Shown: one piece after another, positions 26,886 to 36,254 of the stretch | How the letters are laid out: every line of letters begins with the position of its first letter | How positions within the stretch are numbered: the first letter of the stretch is position 1 | From: Mucilaginibacter gossypiicola | GTDB taxonomy: Bacteria; Bacteroidota; Bacteroidia; Sphingobacteriales; Sphingobacteriaceae | Assembly: GCF_900110105.1 (NCBI RefSeq) | Contig: NZ_FOCL01000001.1 | Location: forward strand, 744,001 to 808,000 | DNA: 64,000 nucleotides | Direction of reading: 5' to 3' | Position numbers and translations under genes: made by a program | Notes under the pieces: model-generated | The model's database searches: none | What the model saw: the letters and a program-made list of their open reading frames with translations, nothing else | What the model was told of the DNA's origin: nothing

Positions 26886-26916
26886 ATAGCCCGGCAAACT
26901 TGATAGTAAGCCGGGC
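26886..26916. terminator. Bidirectional terminator between two L,D-transpeptidase genes
   Basis: GCCCGGC (26889-26895) pairs with GCCGGGC (26910-26916). On the minus strand the stem is followed by TATTTTTT, so it fits the end of the downstream minus-strand gene. It also lies 10 bp past the plus-strand stop. Confidence 0.7.
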
Positions 26917-26947
26917 CTCATGATTTGGTTTATAGTTGGGATTGGAT

Positions 26948-27739
26948 TTAAAACTTAGCAAAATTGAACGAAGTGTCAGCGCTCGCCATTAAATTAAGCG
27001 GCCCTGCTTCATCCAGGTATTTTGAATAATACGAATCGTCGTTTCCGTTAATAAATATAACAGTTTTTCCGGCAATTGTGTTAATTACTTTATTAATTAC
27101 TTTTGGTGATACAGCCGGGCAACCAAAGCTTCTTCCTATATAACCCTGCTCATTAATAGCGGCCGGACCAACATACTTTGCACCGTGCACAACAATACTG
27201 CGCATCCGGGCATTGCCATTAAAGCCTTCGTCCATACCATCAAGGTATAAAGAGCGCCCATGTTTACCATTATAAACTTTATCGGTAACATAAAAACCGA
27301 GACTGCTTTCGTGAGAGTCGTTAGCGTCTGAAAAATGGCTGGCCATTTCTTCGCCACTACCCGATCCATGGGCTACCCAGGTATTGAGCACCAATTGTTT
27401 GCTAAATAAATTAACGATCCACATACGCTTTTCACGGCTCGATTTGCTGAAATCAACCACGGTAAGCACATCGCTGCTTTGGGGTACCACATGCGCGAGC
27501 TTTAAATTGGTGTAACCTGTAACCGCTTTTTCAAATACATTGAAAGCTAAACCAGTTTCACTAAGATGTGCGGATTCGTATAAATTATTGACGTATTGCT
27601 CAAATAGTTCCTTTGTTGTAAACGCTGCATTTTTTTTCCTTACGCTCACTGATCTGTTTGCACCATCCGATTTCCAGCTTAAGATTGTTGCTGAAAGAAA
27701 AAAAATCGACATAGTGACCCACAAAAAATGTTTCCTCAT
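26948..27739 (-). CDS. YkuD_2-type murein L,D-transpeptidase family protein
   Basis: A 263-aa exported protein with an N-terminal signal segment (HFLWVTMSIFFLSATILSW). The C-terminal domain belongs to the L,D-transpeptidase-like family with SLYLDGMDEGFNGNARMRSIVVHGA and the catalytic IGRSFGCPAVSP (Cys in SxGCPAVS). It may crosslink or remodel peptidoglycan. It faces the larger L,D-transpeptidase gene tail to tail. A strong promoter lies at 27830-27860. Confidence 0.88.
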   Translation of the reverse strand: MRKHFLWVTMSIFFLSATILSWKSDGANRSVSVRKKNAAFTTKELFEQYVNNLYESAHLSETGLAFNVFEKAVTGYTNLKLAHVVPQSSDVLTVVDFSKSSREKRMWIVNLFSKQLVLNTWVAHGSGSGEEMASHFSDANDSHESSLGFYVTDKVYNGKHGRSLYLDGMDEGFNGNARMRSIVVHGAKYVGPAAINEQGYIGRSFGCPAVSPKVINKVINTIAGKTVIFINGNDDSYYSKYLDEAGPLNLMASADTSFNFAKF

Positions 27740-27829
27740 ACGCTTGCCTGAGTTTAATTTAATTTAAAATAATTAGGGTATAGTAACAGGTTCTGGACGG
27801 TGTGTTAACCTGCTGTTAACAGGCCAACA

Positions 27830-27860
27830 CAAAAATATACTTTAAAACGTAAATTCCAAA
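27830..27860 (-). promoter_or_regulatory. Consensus Bacteroidota promoter
   Basis: On the minus strand TTTG (27860-27857) and TATTTTTG (27837-27830) are 19 nt apart, an exact match to TTTG/TAnnTTTG. It drives the YkuD_2 gene with a leader of roughly 85 nt. Confidence 0.75.
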
Positions 27861-27962
27861 TCAGTAAAATATAATTTTTTACTTAAATGAAAATAAGTTT
27901 AAAACTAAGCAATATTTTCGACTGTTATACGGAGCGAAAAAAGGAAAGGTTGTGGGTTAATT

Positions 27963-28541
27963 TTACTTAACCCATTTAATTTTATCTTCAAGCGGAACGG
28001 TGCGTTTTCCTTCTGGGTATTGATCAGCGTAGCCAAGGTATAATACACCCATCACATTATCTTCCTCTCTCAAATTCAAGAATTCCTTAAAAGCCGGTTT
28101 CAGGATGGCACCACCAGTGCTCCAGAACGAAGCCATATTTAAAGCTGTAGCCCCCAGCAGAATATTTTGAATGGCACTTGATACAGCAGCAACCTCTTCA
28201 AATGGCGGTATCTTAGGCAGATCGCCACGCTGCATTACAGTAATAATAACGTGCGAAACCTTGTCGCCAAGCGTTTTCAGGTTATTATAAGTAGCCTCGT
28301 TAAAATCTTCGGCTGATACACTTTTTTTATAAACTTCGGCATGTTCGGCACAAAATTGCTCCGGATTTTCATAAACAATAAAGCGCCAGGGTTCGGTAAA
28401 CCCGTGAGTTGGAGCCCAGTCAGCAAGTTCAAGTAATGCCGCAATATGGCCATTGGGAGCTTTATGACCATTCATCATAGCTGGCTTTACTGTACGGCGG
28501 GTTTTGATATTTTCGGCGACGGTTAAAAAAGTATTATCCAT
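27963..28541 (-). CDS. Nitroreductase-family FMN oxidoreductase
   Basis: A 192-aa YdjA/NfsB-type flavoprotein. IKTRRTVKPAMMNG carries the FMN-binding RR pair. LLELADWAPTHGFTEPWRFIVYE is the conserved second FMN block. AVSSAIQNILLGATALNMASFWSTGGA and VMGVLYLGYADQYPEGKRTVP are the C-terminal motifs. It probably reduces nitro- or quinone compounds with NAD(P)H; the physiological substrate is unknown. Confidence 0.92.
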   Translation of the reverse strand: MDNTFLTVAENIKTRRTVKPAMMNGHKAPNGHIAALLELADWAPTHGFTEPWRFIVYENPEQFCAEHAEVYKKSVSAEDFNEATYNNLKTLGDKVSHVIITVMQRGDLPKIPPFEEVAAVSSAIQNILLGATALNMASFWSTGGAILKPAFKEFLNLREEDNVMGVLYLGYADQYPEGKRTVPLEDKIKWVK

Positions 28542-28616
28542 AAATAGATTAAAAAACCGTTGGCAAAATTAGTAATTTATGAATCACCAATTTCACCAAC
28601 ATGTAATTATGAGTTA

Positions 28617-31052
28617 TTAATAAATAGCAGGGTATTTTGAAGGATTAGCCTCGTTCATCATGGCATAAACGGTTTCAACTACATCATCAACTGATGGTTT
28701 GCTGAAGTAATCGCCATCTGAGCCGTAAGGTGGCCTATGCTCTTTAGCAGTCAGCGTTTTAGGCTGCGCATCGAGTGCATAATACCCATTTTGAGCCTCC
28801 AATATCTTTTGAAGGATATAAGCAGAACCGGCACCGGGCAAGTCTTCATCAACAACCAGCAACTTACTGGTTTTCTTTAACGAAGTACCACAAACATTCT
28901 CTGTATCAAACGGATATAAAGTCTGAGGATCTATTACTTCGATGTGAACTCCCATGCTTTCGAGCTCAACCGCGGCCTCTTGTACAATCCTCAATGTTGA
29001 CCCGTATGAAACTACAGTAACATCGTTGCCTTCTTTTAAAACTTCGGCCTTGCCAAGTGGTACTGTAAAGTCGCCTACATTGGCTGGCAATTTTTCTTTT
29101 AGGCGATACCCATTAAGGCATTCAATTACCAAAGCCGGCTCATCGCCCCTTAGCAGCGTGTTGTACATGCCAGCTGCCTGGGTCATATTACGGGGCACAC
29201 AAATATGAAACCCACGCATCGAACCTAAAATAACACTCATTGGCGAGCCTGAATGCCAGATCCCTTCTAACCGGTGACCACGGGTACGGATTATTAACGG
29301 TGCTTTTTGCCCGCCCATAGTGCGGTAACTTAAACTGGCAATATCATCACTGATGATGGTTATCGCATAAATCAGGTAATCAAGATATTGGATTTCTGCT
29401 ATTGGCCTTAAGCCACGCATCGCCAGCCCCATACCCTGCCCTATAATACTTGTTTCACGGATACCGGTATCGCTGATGCGGATTTCACCATATTTGGCCT
29501 GCAAACCGGCAAAACCCTGGTTAACATCGCCGATAGCGCCCAAATCTTCACCAAACGCTACTATGCTTTTATCACGTGCAAAATTGGCATCAAATGCGGC
29601 ATTCAGTACTTCCCTACCATCCATTACCTTTGCATCATCGCTATAAATAGCAGCTACAACAGGCACATAAAGAGGCGATTCTGGAGTTCCTGTAAACAGT
29701 TTTGAGTTGTAGCGCTCGGCATTCTTCTCGCCTTCTGTTTTTAACCAATCCGACAATGCTCTACGAGCTGCATTATCTTCATGAACCGTTAACCGCAGTG
29801 CTTTACGAATAGCCGTAAAGATTTCACGCCTTCCGGCATCTATACTTGAACGCAAGCTTTCTGATAAAGCTAATATAGTTTCCTTTTGTGAAGGTAATGA
29901 TTCGGCAAAAGCGTCTATCAGATCAGCAGCTTCCTCTATTTCGGCCTTTATAACAACAGCCAGTTCGTTAGCTGCCTCCCGCTGGCACTCGCGCACGTAT
30001 CTTTTTGCTTCAGCCTCAAGTTCCTCAAGTTCTATTTCGGTAGTGATGGCAGAAGCAATCATCCATTCACGCATTTTAAGCAGACAATCGTGTTCATCTT
30101 CCCAGGTCAGGCGCTCTTTACTTTTGTAGCGTTCATGCGAGCCTGATGTTGAATGCCCCTGTGGTTGGGTCATTTCGGTAACGTGGATCAATACAGGTAC
30201 ATGTTCTTCACGGCAAATGCTGATAGCCCGTTCATAAGTTTCGCAAAGGGCAATATAGTCCCAACCTCGAACTTTAAATATCTCATAACCGTTACTTCCA
30301 TTTTCGCGCTGAAAGCCTTTTAATACTTCCGAAATATCTTCTTTAGTAGTTTGCAAACTGGCCGGAACCGAGATAGCATAAGCATCATCCCAAATTGAAA
30401 TAGCCATAGGCACCTGCAATACGCCGGCAGCGTTAAAAGTTTCAAAAAATGAGCCTTCGGAAGTTGCTCCGTTTCCTACACTGCCAAATGCTACTTCGTT
30501 ACCGTTAATTGAAAACTGTTTAAGGTAATCCAGCTCTTTATTTTGACGGTATAATTTTGAAGCATACGCTAACCCTAATAAACGCGGAATCTGGCCAGCA
30601 GTTGTTGAAATATCCGACGAACTGTTCATCGTTTCAACCTGGTTAACCCAGCTGCCATCGGTATTCACAAAACGGGTAGCGTAATGACAGTTCATTTGCC
30701 GGCCACCCGAAGCGGGATCTTTTTCTATATCGGGGTTAGCATATAGTTGAGCAAAAAACTCTTTCATGTTGCTCATGCCTGTAGCAAACATAAAAGTTTG
30801 ATCACGGTAGTAGCCCGCGCGCCAGTCGCCTGCGCGAAAAGCTTTGGCCATTGCCAGTTGTGCAACCTCTTTGCCATCGCCAAAAATACCGAACTTTGCC
30901 TTGCCCGTAAGTACTTCCCTGCGGCCTATTAAACTGGCCTGGCGGCTCTCATAACCAATACGATAATCATCAATAACAATCTTCTTGAAATCATCAAAAC
31001 TTAGCTCGGCAGTATTAAATTTACTGGTAGCGCGTGTTGTAGTTTCAGGCAT
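28617..31052 (-). CDS. Fused alpha/beta E1 component of a 2-oxo-acid dehydrogenase
   Basis: An 811-aa fusion of both E1 subunits. The alpha half (about 20-400) has SSSDISTTAGQIPRLLGLAYA, the ThDP motif VGNGATSEGSFFETFNAAGV, and TQPQGHSTSGSHERYKSKERL (phosphorylation-loop region). The beta half (about 475-811) has VAFGEDLGAIGDVNQGFAGL, GMGLAMRGLRPIAEIQYLDY and LLVVDEDLPGAGSA. It probably decarboxylates branched-chain 2-oxo acids or pyruvate. The partner E2/E3 genes are not adjacent. A linker of about 70 residues rich in Glu and Ala joins the halves. Confidence 0.93.
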   Translation of the reverse strand: MPETTTRATSKFNTAELSFDDFKKIVIDDYRIGYESRQASLIGRREVLTGKAKFGIFGDGKEVAQLAMAKAFRAGDWRAGYYRDQTFMFATGMSNMKEFFAQLYANPDIEKDPASGGRQMNCHYATRFVNTDGSWVNQVETMNSSSDISTTAGQIPRLLGLAYASKLYRQNKELDYLKQFSINGNEVAFGSVGNGATSEGSFFETFNAAGVLQVPMAISIWDDAYAISVPASLQTTKEDISEVLKGFQRENGSNGYEIFKVRGWDYIALCETYERAISICREEHVPVLIHVTEMTQPQGHSTSGSHERYKSKERLTWEDEHDCLLKMREWMIASAITTEIELEELEAEAKRYVRECQREAANELAVVIKAEIEEAADLIDAFAESLPSQKETILALSESLRSSIDAGRREIFTAIRKALRLTVHEDNAARRALSDWLKTEGEKNAERYNSKLFTGTPESPLYVPVVAAIYSDDAKVMDGREVLNAAFDANFARDKSIVAFGEDLGAIGDVNQGFAGLQAKYGEIRISDTGIRETSIIGQGMGLAMRGLRPIAEIQYLDYLIYAITIISDDIASLSYRTMGGQKAPLIIRTRGHRLEGIWHSGSPMSVILGSMRGFHICVPRNMTQAAGMYNTLLRGDEPALVIECLNGYRLKEKLPANVGDFTVPLGKAEVLKEGNDVTVVSYGSTLRIVQEAAVELESMGVHIEVIDPQTLYPFDTENVCGTSLKKTSKLLVVDEDLPGAGSAYILQKILEAQNGYYALDAQPKTLTAKEHRPPYGSDGDYFSKPSVDDVVETVYAMMNEANPSKYPAIY

Positions 31053-31139
31053 ATAAAATTTTGTTTAGACGGTAAAAGTATAAAATTCTATTCTGTATTA
31101 GGCAAACTAACAGATAAAACCCGGAGTTTGAGTAATAGT

Positions 31140-31169
31140 TTTGTAATTACATTAAACCTTTTATATTTG
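31140..31169 (+). promoter_or_regulatory. Promoter of the DUF1573 gene
   Basis: TTTG (31140-31143), 18 nt, then TATATTTG (31162-31169), a near-exact Bacteroidota promoter ending 19 nt before the ATG. Confidence 0.7.
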
Positions 31170-31188
31170 TAATAATCAAATATAACGT

Positions 31189-31587
31189 ATGAAAAAGATA
31201 TTAATGATTTGCGCGGTAATATTAGGCTTTGCCTTTACCGCATCAGCACAAGATAGCGGAAAAGCTGAGTTTAAATTTAACGAAGAAAAGCATGACTTCG
31301 GTAAAATACCACAAGGCACTCCGGTTACTACCGTGTTTGAATTTACCAACGTTGGCAAAGAGCCACTTATTTTAACAGAAGTAAGGCCAACCTGCGGCTG
31401 TACCATTGCAGATTACACCAAAACTCCAGTAAAAAGTGGAGATAAAGGCACAATCAAAATTACTTACAATGCTGCTGCTGCTGCCCCTTTTAACAAAACT
31501 ATAGTTGTTAAATCAAACGCGGTAACACCCGAAAAATATTTGAACATTGTTGGTGAAGTTGTAGCTAAACCCGCGGCGAGCAAATAA
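31189..31587 (+). CDS. Secreted DUF1573 protein
   Basis: A 132-aa protein with a signal peptide (ILMICAVILGFAFTASAQ) and one DUF1573 immunoglobulin-like domain: FNEEKHDFGKIPQGTPVTTVFEFTNVGKEPL followed by EVRPTCGCTIADYTK. The cysteine pair CGC is family-typical. It is probably periplasmic; the molecular role of the family is unknown. It is followed by a strong terminator. Confidence 0.92.
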   Translation: MKKILMICAVILGFAFTASAQDSGKAEFKFNEEKHDFGKIPQGTPVTTVFEFTNVGKEPLILTEVRPTCGCTIADYTKTPVKSGDKGTIKITYNAAAAAPFNKTIVVKSNAVTPEKYLNIVGEVVAKPAASK

Positions 31588-31641
31588 ATATTGCATGCTT
31601 GATATATCCCGTATATCAACCGGGATATTTAAATAATATTT

Positions 31642-31667
31642 AAAAGACCCGAAACCGGGTCTTTTTT
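31642..31667 (+). terminator. Rho-independent terminator after DUF1573
   Basis: AAAAGACCCG, loop, CGGGTCTTTTTT: a strong stem ending in six T. A weaker hairpin (TATCCCG/CGGGATA) precedes it at about 31606-31628. Confidence 0.88.
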
Positions 31668-31718
31668 CGTTTACAAAGGATTTACAAACAATATTTTCAT
31701 TTTTAGTAATTTTGCAGG

Positions 31719-32945
31719 ATGCCAAAAATATCTGAAAAAGGGCAACGAATGCCCGCATCACCGATTCGTAAATTAACACCTTACGCTGATAAAGCTAAGC
31801 AGGATGGGAAAAAGGTGTATCATCTGAACATCGGTCAGCCCGATATTGCTACGCCCGATGGCATGCTTAATGCCATTAAAAACATCGACTTTAAGGTTTG
31901 GGCCTATACCCCAAGCGAGGGTACATTGAGCTACCGTAAAAAGCTTACTGAGTACTACAATAAACTGAGCTATAACATAACTCCCGAAGATATTATTGTT
32001 ACCACCGGAGGATCTGAAGCTATTAGCATAGCGTTAATGGCTTGCCTTGACCCTGGCGATGAAGTGATTATCCCGGAACCTTTTTATGCCAACTATAACG
32101 GTTTTACCAGCCAAAGCGACATTGTAGTTAAACCTATATTATCGTATATAGACAATGGTTTTGCACTTCCTCCTATCAGCGAGTTTGAAAAACTGATAAC
32201 GGATAAAACCAAAGCCATCATGATTTGCAATCCAAATAACCCTACCGGCTATTTGTATTCGAAAGAAGAGATGGAAGCATTGAAACAACTGGTTTTAAAG
32301 CATGACCTCTACCTATTTTCGGACGAGGCTTATCGTGAATTTTGCTATGATGGCCGCTCATTTATATCGCCAATGCATATGGACGGGCTTGAGGAAAACG
32401 TGGTAATAATGGATACCGTAAGCAAACGCTACAGCGCATGCGGCGCCCGCTTAGGGTGCTTGATCACCAAAAACAAGGAATTACATACAACAGCTTTGAA
32501 ATTTGCCCAGGCACGCTTAAGTGCCGGTATGGTTGAACAAATTGCCGGCGAAGCAGCCGTTGATACACCGGATAGCTATTTTGAAGCAGTAAATAAGGAA
32601 TATACAAGCAGGCGCAATACACTGGTAAGTGCACTGAACAAAATGGATGGTGTTTATTGCCCTAACCCTGGCGGCGCATTTTATGTGGTTGCCAAACTCC
32701 CCATTGATAATGCCGACAAGTTTTGCCAGTGGATGCTCGAAATATTTAGCTTCAATAACGAAACTGTAATGATGGCCCCAGCCACCGGCTTTTATAGCAC
32801 ACCTGGAGCCGGCTTAAATGAAGTGCGCATGGCCTATGTTTTAAACAATAACGACCTGACGAAAGCCATGGCATGCCTGGAAGAAGCATTAAAAGTTTAC
32901 CCGGGCAGGACAGTTGCCAGTGAGCAGTTAGCAGTTGGCAATTAA
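31719..32945 (+). CDS. PLP-dependent aminotransferase, class I/II
   Basis: A 408-aa fold-type I aminotransferase of the AspC type. Landmarks: HLNIGQPDIATPDGML, VTTGGSEAISIALMACLDPGDEV, CNPNNPTGYLYSKEEM, LFSDEAYREFCYDG (PLP-binding Asp/Tyr) and TVSKRYSACGARLGCL with the Schiff-base Lys, plus NEVRMAYVL with the substrate Arg. Specificity is unclear, aspartate or aromatic being likely. A -7-like TAATTTTG lies 5 bp before the ATG. The last 12 residues (RTVASEQLAVGN) are encoded by a dispersed intergenic repeat that runs into the gene. Confidence 0.93.
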   Translation: MPKISEKGQRMPASPIRKLTPYADKAKQDGKKVYHLNIGQPDIATPDGMLNAIKNIDFKVWAYTPSEGTLSYRKKLTEYYNKLSYNITPEDIIVTTGGSEAISIALMACLDPGDEVIIPEPFYANYNGFTSQSDIVVKPILSYIDNGFALPPISEFEKLITDKTKAIMICNPNNPTGYLYSKEEMEALKQLVLKHDLYLFSDEAYREFCYDGRSFISPMHMDGLEENVVIMDTVSKRYSACGARLGCLITKNKELHTTALKFAQARLSAGMVEQIAGEAAVDTPDSYFEAVNKEYTSRRNTLVSALNKMDGVYCPNPGGAFYVVAKLPIDNADKFCQWMLEIFSFNNETVMMAPATGFYSTPGAGLNEVRMAYVLNNNDLTKAMACLEEALKVYPGRTVASEQLAVGN

Positions 32946-33053
32946 ATTCATTTCAACCATTTTTACATAACGCAAAGCCCGCTCCTAAAACGGGTTTTGC
33001 TGTTTTTTACCCTAACCGATCAATCGCACAAAAGAATAGCCCACATTATTTCA

Positions 33054-34115
33054 ATGAAATTTAGCCAAACAATTAGCCCTGGCAAACATCAAAACATTAA
33101 CTGGATAAATAATTTAAGGTTGATAGCGATGTTTGCCGTTGTAGTGCTACATACAGCCTCCCCCTTATTATTCCGGGTTAAAGATGCCTCCATTAACGAT
33201 TGGCTTGCTGCCGACGTTTACAATGCTGTGGTGCGTTTTTCGGTACCTGTTTTTGTGATGATAACCGGAGCTTTGCTATTACAGCGCGAGTATGAACTTG
33301 GCGACTTTTTAAAAAGGCGATTTGGCCGGCTCATTCCCCCTTTTATTTTTTGGAGTTTGACTTATATCGGTTATAAACTTTACAACGAAGAGATAGAATT
33401 ATCAAACAATATATGGCCCAATATAAAACTCATATTACAGCAACTTCAAACCGGCAGCTACTATCATTTATGGTATGTTTATCTTTTAATGGGGCTTTAC
33501 CTGTTTATACCCGTAATAAGCAAGTTTGTTCGCAACGCAACAGAAAAAGAGTTGCTGTACTTTTTAGGCATCTGGTTCTTGACAGTAATTTTAAGCCGGC
33601 CTTATTTAACGATGTTCGATCCGGGCATTGATCTCCACAACTTTACCGGCTATATTGGATACCTCGTACTTGGCTATTATCTTGCTTATAAGCCATTTAA
33701 ATTTAAAAACATAGCTTTAATTGCGGCATTGGTATTTGTATTATGTGCTCTACTAATAACTTTAGGTACGTATTTTATATTACTGAAAAACAAAGACTTA
33801 AACACTTTCTTTTACGAGCCGATTAGTCCTTTTATAATTATACTATCGTCGGGCGCGTTTTTAATGGCAAGATTTATTAAAGTCAATTTAAATCCGGTTG
33901 TAAATAACATTATAAGTAATATAGGCAAGTATACCTTAGGCTTATACCTTAGCCATGCTTTAATTTTAAACGTCCTTGAACTTAATGATATTACATATAA
34001 GATATTCAACCCGGTCTTCAGTATTCCATTAGTCGCGCTATTAACTTTTTCGTTATCCAGTCTTCTGATATTTGTGATGAGCAAACTACCGCTGCTAAAG
34101 TATGTTGCCGGATAA
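33054..34115 (+). CDS. Membrane acyltransferase (acyltransferase 3 family)
   Basis: About 353 aa from ATG 33054; the upstream in-frame codons are poor. NWINNLRLIAMFAVVVLHTASPLLF carries the family's R-x10-H motif in the first helix. RFSVPVFVMITGALLLQRE, FLKRRFGRLIPPFIFWSL and GSYYHLWYVYLLMGLYLFIPVI are standard. About ten transmembrane helices are expected. It probably O-acetylates a surface glycan; the substrate is unknown. Confidence 0.9.
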   Translation: MKFSQTISPGKHQNINWINNLRLIAMFAVVVLHTASPLLFRVKDASINDWLAADVYNAVVRFSVPVFVMITGALLLQREYELGDFLKRRFGRLIPPFIFWSLTYIGYKLYNEEIELSNNIWPNIKLILQQLQTGSYYHLWYVYLLMGLYLFIPVISKFVRNATEKELLYFLGIWFLTVILSRPYLTMFDPGIDLHNFTGYIGYLVLGYYLAYKPFKFKNIALIAALVFVLCALLITLGTYFILLKNKDLNTFFYEPISPFIIILSSGAFLMARFIKVNLNPVVNNIISNIGKYTLGLYLSHALILNVLELNDITYKIFNPVFSIPLVALLTFSLSSLLIFVMSKLPLLKYVAG

Positions 34116-34177
34116 AATTTCGGCGCAATGACAATTAAAATCCATGAACTATTCGTCGCAACTGCAAACTAAATCCG

Positions 34178-34185
34178 TATATTTG
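34178..34185 (+). promoter_or_regulatory. Putative -7 element of ssrA
   Basis: TATATTTG, a perfect TAnnTTTG, 50 nt before the mature tmRNA 5' end, leaving a short precursor for RNase P. Three copies of AACTGCAAACT (34159-34230 region) surround it and belong to a dispersed repeat. Confidence 0.45.
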
Positions 34186-34235
34186 TAACCGCTTATAACT
34201 GCAAACTGCCCACCGGCAACTGCAAACTCAAAAAT

Positions 34236-34603
34236 GGGGTCGACCGGAATTGACAGGATGGAGATAAGTAGGTAAGCATGCAGCGCGTTGGGTGAATTAG
34301 CGCTTTAATCTGAACGCTCAAACTTACAAATGGCGAAAATAACTACGCCTTAGCTGCCTAATTTAGAATTAGCATAGCTTTTGTCCCGCCGGTTTTCCGT
34401 TTCATCGGATCGGCAATCGGGGCATCGAAAGATGAAACTGGTTTGCTTAAGGTGTGCATAGCGAACGAGATAAAGCACCTAAGGAAGACGGTATAGGTAA
34501 GCGACTGACCTTCCCCTTCCCTACAATTAAACAGAAGCTAAGCATGTAGAAAGCTTACCTTATACCATGTTTGGACGAGGGTTCGAATCCCTCCGGCTCC
34601 ACC
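34236..34603 (+). ncRNA. ssrA: Transfer-messenger RNA
   Basis: Rescues stalled ribosomes. The 5' end GGGGTCGACCGG pairs with CGGCTCC at the 3' end to give the seven-pair tRNA-like acceptor. The T-arm GAGGG-TTCGAAT-CCCTC is intact. The tag reading frame ends NGENNYALAA-stop at about 34330-34362, the usual Bacteroidota tag. The 3' CCA is not encoded fully (ACCC). The 3' end is the integration site of the element that follows. Confidence 0.97.
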
Positions 34604-36115
34604 CGAAGGGATTTCCAATTGGAAATCCCTTTTTTTTGTCAATTCAAGCAATCCTTTTTCTTTCATTATCAGGTAGTTATGAGATAGCGATGGCATCATT
34701 GTTGGTGTTCGATAGATACCATTTTCATAGTACAAGTTGCTGTCGAACACCATAGAAATAAACTCTCTTTTTTCAATTGTAGTTGCCTGATTATAAACGT
34801 ATTCCATATCTGTAAGCATGGTTAAATGGTTCGACACGAGTTTATAGCCAGATTTCGGATCTTTACTATATCTTTCTATTGTTGCGTTTAAGGTGAGAAT
34901 CTCTGAATTATAGTTAGCGTACCAGCGATTGTATGTCTCTCGGTTAATCTGATTACTAATCCATTTTTCTTCCACTGCGTAAAGCTTTTCCTGAATCTTT
35001 AATAATTCTTCTTTTTTCTCTTTAGCAATTGCTTGATTTTCTTTAAACTTTTCGTTTAAAGATGCCTCTGCCTTGTTTTTGATGGCTTGAACTTGCTGTA
35101 TGCTAAGACTCATAAGCTGGCAAACCTGTAGCAGCTGTTCATGTGCTTTGGTGGCACTTATATTATTATGCCGCGAATGTTTGCATTTATAGTAATAGTA
35201 CCACGTACCAGCCTTGCCTTTCGATGGAGCACCGGATAATGGTTGACCACAATGACATTTTAAGATTCCCCTTAATGGTATTTCATCATCAAGGGTTTTC
35301 TTGCTTCTATCAGGCTTCATCATTTTATTTTGAACCACGTTCCAAGTTGTCATGTCAATAATTGGTTCGTGCCTTGCCGGAAATAGTCCGCCTGGATGTT
35401 CTTTAAACGCTTTTGCCCTAACCATGCCAGCGTATGCAGGATTACTTAGTACTCGTTCTACGGCCATATTACCCCCTCTGTCGAAGCCCATTTTTCTGAC
35501 CTGCTCTTTAATAACATTCAAGGGAATATCCCTTAGATAAGATTCGTAGATAAAATGAACAATTTTGGCCTTTTCCTCATCAATAATTAAGGTTCGTTCT
35601 TTTCCTTCGCCTTCTTTTTTGTAGCCAAATGGTGGAAGATTACTCATGAACCGCCCCTCTTTAGCTCTGGCAGTATAATTCCCACCACGAATTTTTATGC
35701 TTCGATTGATATTGTCTTCTTCTGCTAATAGTAATTGCAAGCCCGTTCTGAAATAGCTACCTGGAGTATCATAATCAAAAACTATCCCTTCTGTGACGCT
35801 GACTATTTGGATGCTATATTGGCGCTGTAATTTTTTCACCAAAGTCATAGCCTCTCCGGCGTCACGGCTAAACCGGTCTAACTGATCGACAATGAGATAG
35901 TCAACATTGCCCTGATGCTTTTTTATAAATTGCTGAAGTTTTAAAAAATCTGGCCTGTCAAAAGTTTTGGCGCTGTGGCCACGGTCAATAAAACTATCTA
36001 CAAGCAGGATTTTATTATATTCAATATATTGGTCCGTATAAAGTTCCTGGCGTTCTATCGATCCGTTACTTTGTCCAAGATTACTAAATCTCAGATACCT
36101 GATCGCTCGTTTCAT
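34538..36115 (-). CDS. Large serine recombinase at the ssrA attachment site
   Basis: A 525-aa integrase of the large serine-recombinase class. The resolvase domain (1-150) begins RAIRYLRFSNLGQSNGSIERQ with the probable nucleophile Ser11 and includes VDYLIVDQLDRFSRD. The recombinase domain spans 170-270 (PPFGYKKEGEG, NPAYAGMVRAKAF). A zinc ribbon follows (LKCHCGQPLSG to YYYYKCKHSR), then a coiled coil at 340-420. The last 22 residues (GGAGGIRTLVQTWYK and beyond) are antisense tmRNA, so the frame crosses the attachment junction. It is presumably the integration and excision enzyme of this element. Confidence 0.93.
   Translation of the reverse strand: MKRAIRYLRFSNLGQSNGSIERQELYTDQYIEYNKILLVDSFIDRGHSAKTFDRPDFLKLQQFIKKHQGNVDYLIVDQLDRFSRDAGEAMTLVKKLQRQYSIQIVSVTEGIVFDYDTPGSYFRTGLQLLLAEEDNINRSIKIRGGNYTARAKEGRFMSNLPPFGYKKEGEGKERTLIIDEEKAKIVHFIYESYLRDIPLNVIKEQVRKMGFDRGGNMAVERVLSNPAYAGMVRAKAFKEHPGGLFPARHEPIIDMTTWNVVQNKMMKPDRSKKTLDDEIPLRGILKCHCGQPLSGAPSKGKAGTWYYYYKCKHSRHNNISATKAHEQLLQVCQLMSLSIQQVQAIKNKAEASLNEKFKENQAIAKEKKEELLKIQEKLYAVEEKWISNQINRETYNRWYANYNSEILTLNATIERYSKDPKSGYKLVSNHLTMLTDMEYVYNQATTIEKREFISMVFDSNLYYENGIYRTPTMMPSLSHNYLIMKEKGLLELTKKRDFQLEIPSGGAGGIRTLVQTWYKVSFLHA
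34606..34637 (+). terminator. Terminator of ssrA
   Basis: AGGGATTTCC (34607-34616), loop AATT, GGAAATCCCT (34621-34630) and a run of eight T. It lies inside the 3' end of the convergent recombinase frame, which shows that this recombinase tail is not native protein sequence. Confidence 0.88.
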
Positions 36116-36254
36116 TTAATTCTCTTAAAGTTGCGTTGACAATTATTTCTGATATCAGATTGATCAGCTTTAGTTCTTTTTGCTGTTCAACCTCTTCAAT
36201 ATTCTGTATGATGGCTTCATCAACAGAAAGTGTACCTGTTTTTTTAGCTTTCAT
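36084..36254 (-). CDS. Small protein upstream of the serine recombinase
   Basis: A 56-aa acidic, helix-rich protein (TLSVDEAIIQNIEEVEQQKELKLINLISEIIV in parts), read from ATG 36254; an earlier ATG at 36293 is possible. It overlaps the recombinase start by 32 bp, so the two are coupled. Its position suggests a recombination accessory factor, an inference only. Confidence 0.6.
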   Translation of the reverse strand: MKAKKTGTLSVDEAIIQNIEEVEQQKELKLINLISEIIVNATLRELNETSDQVSEI

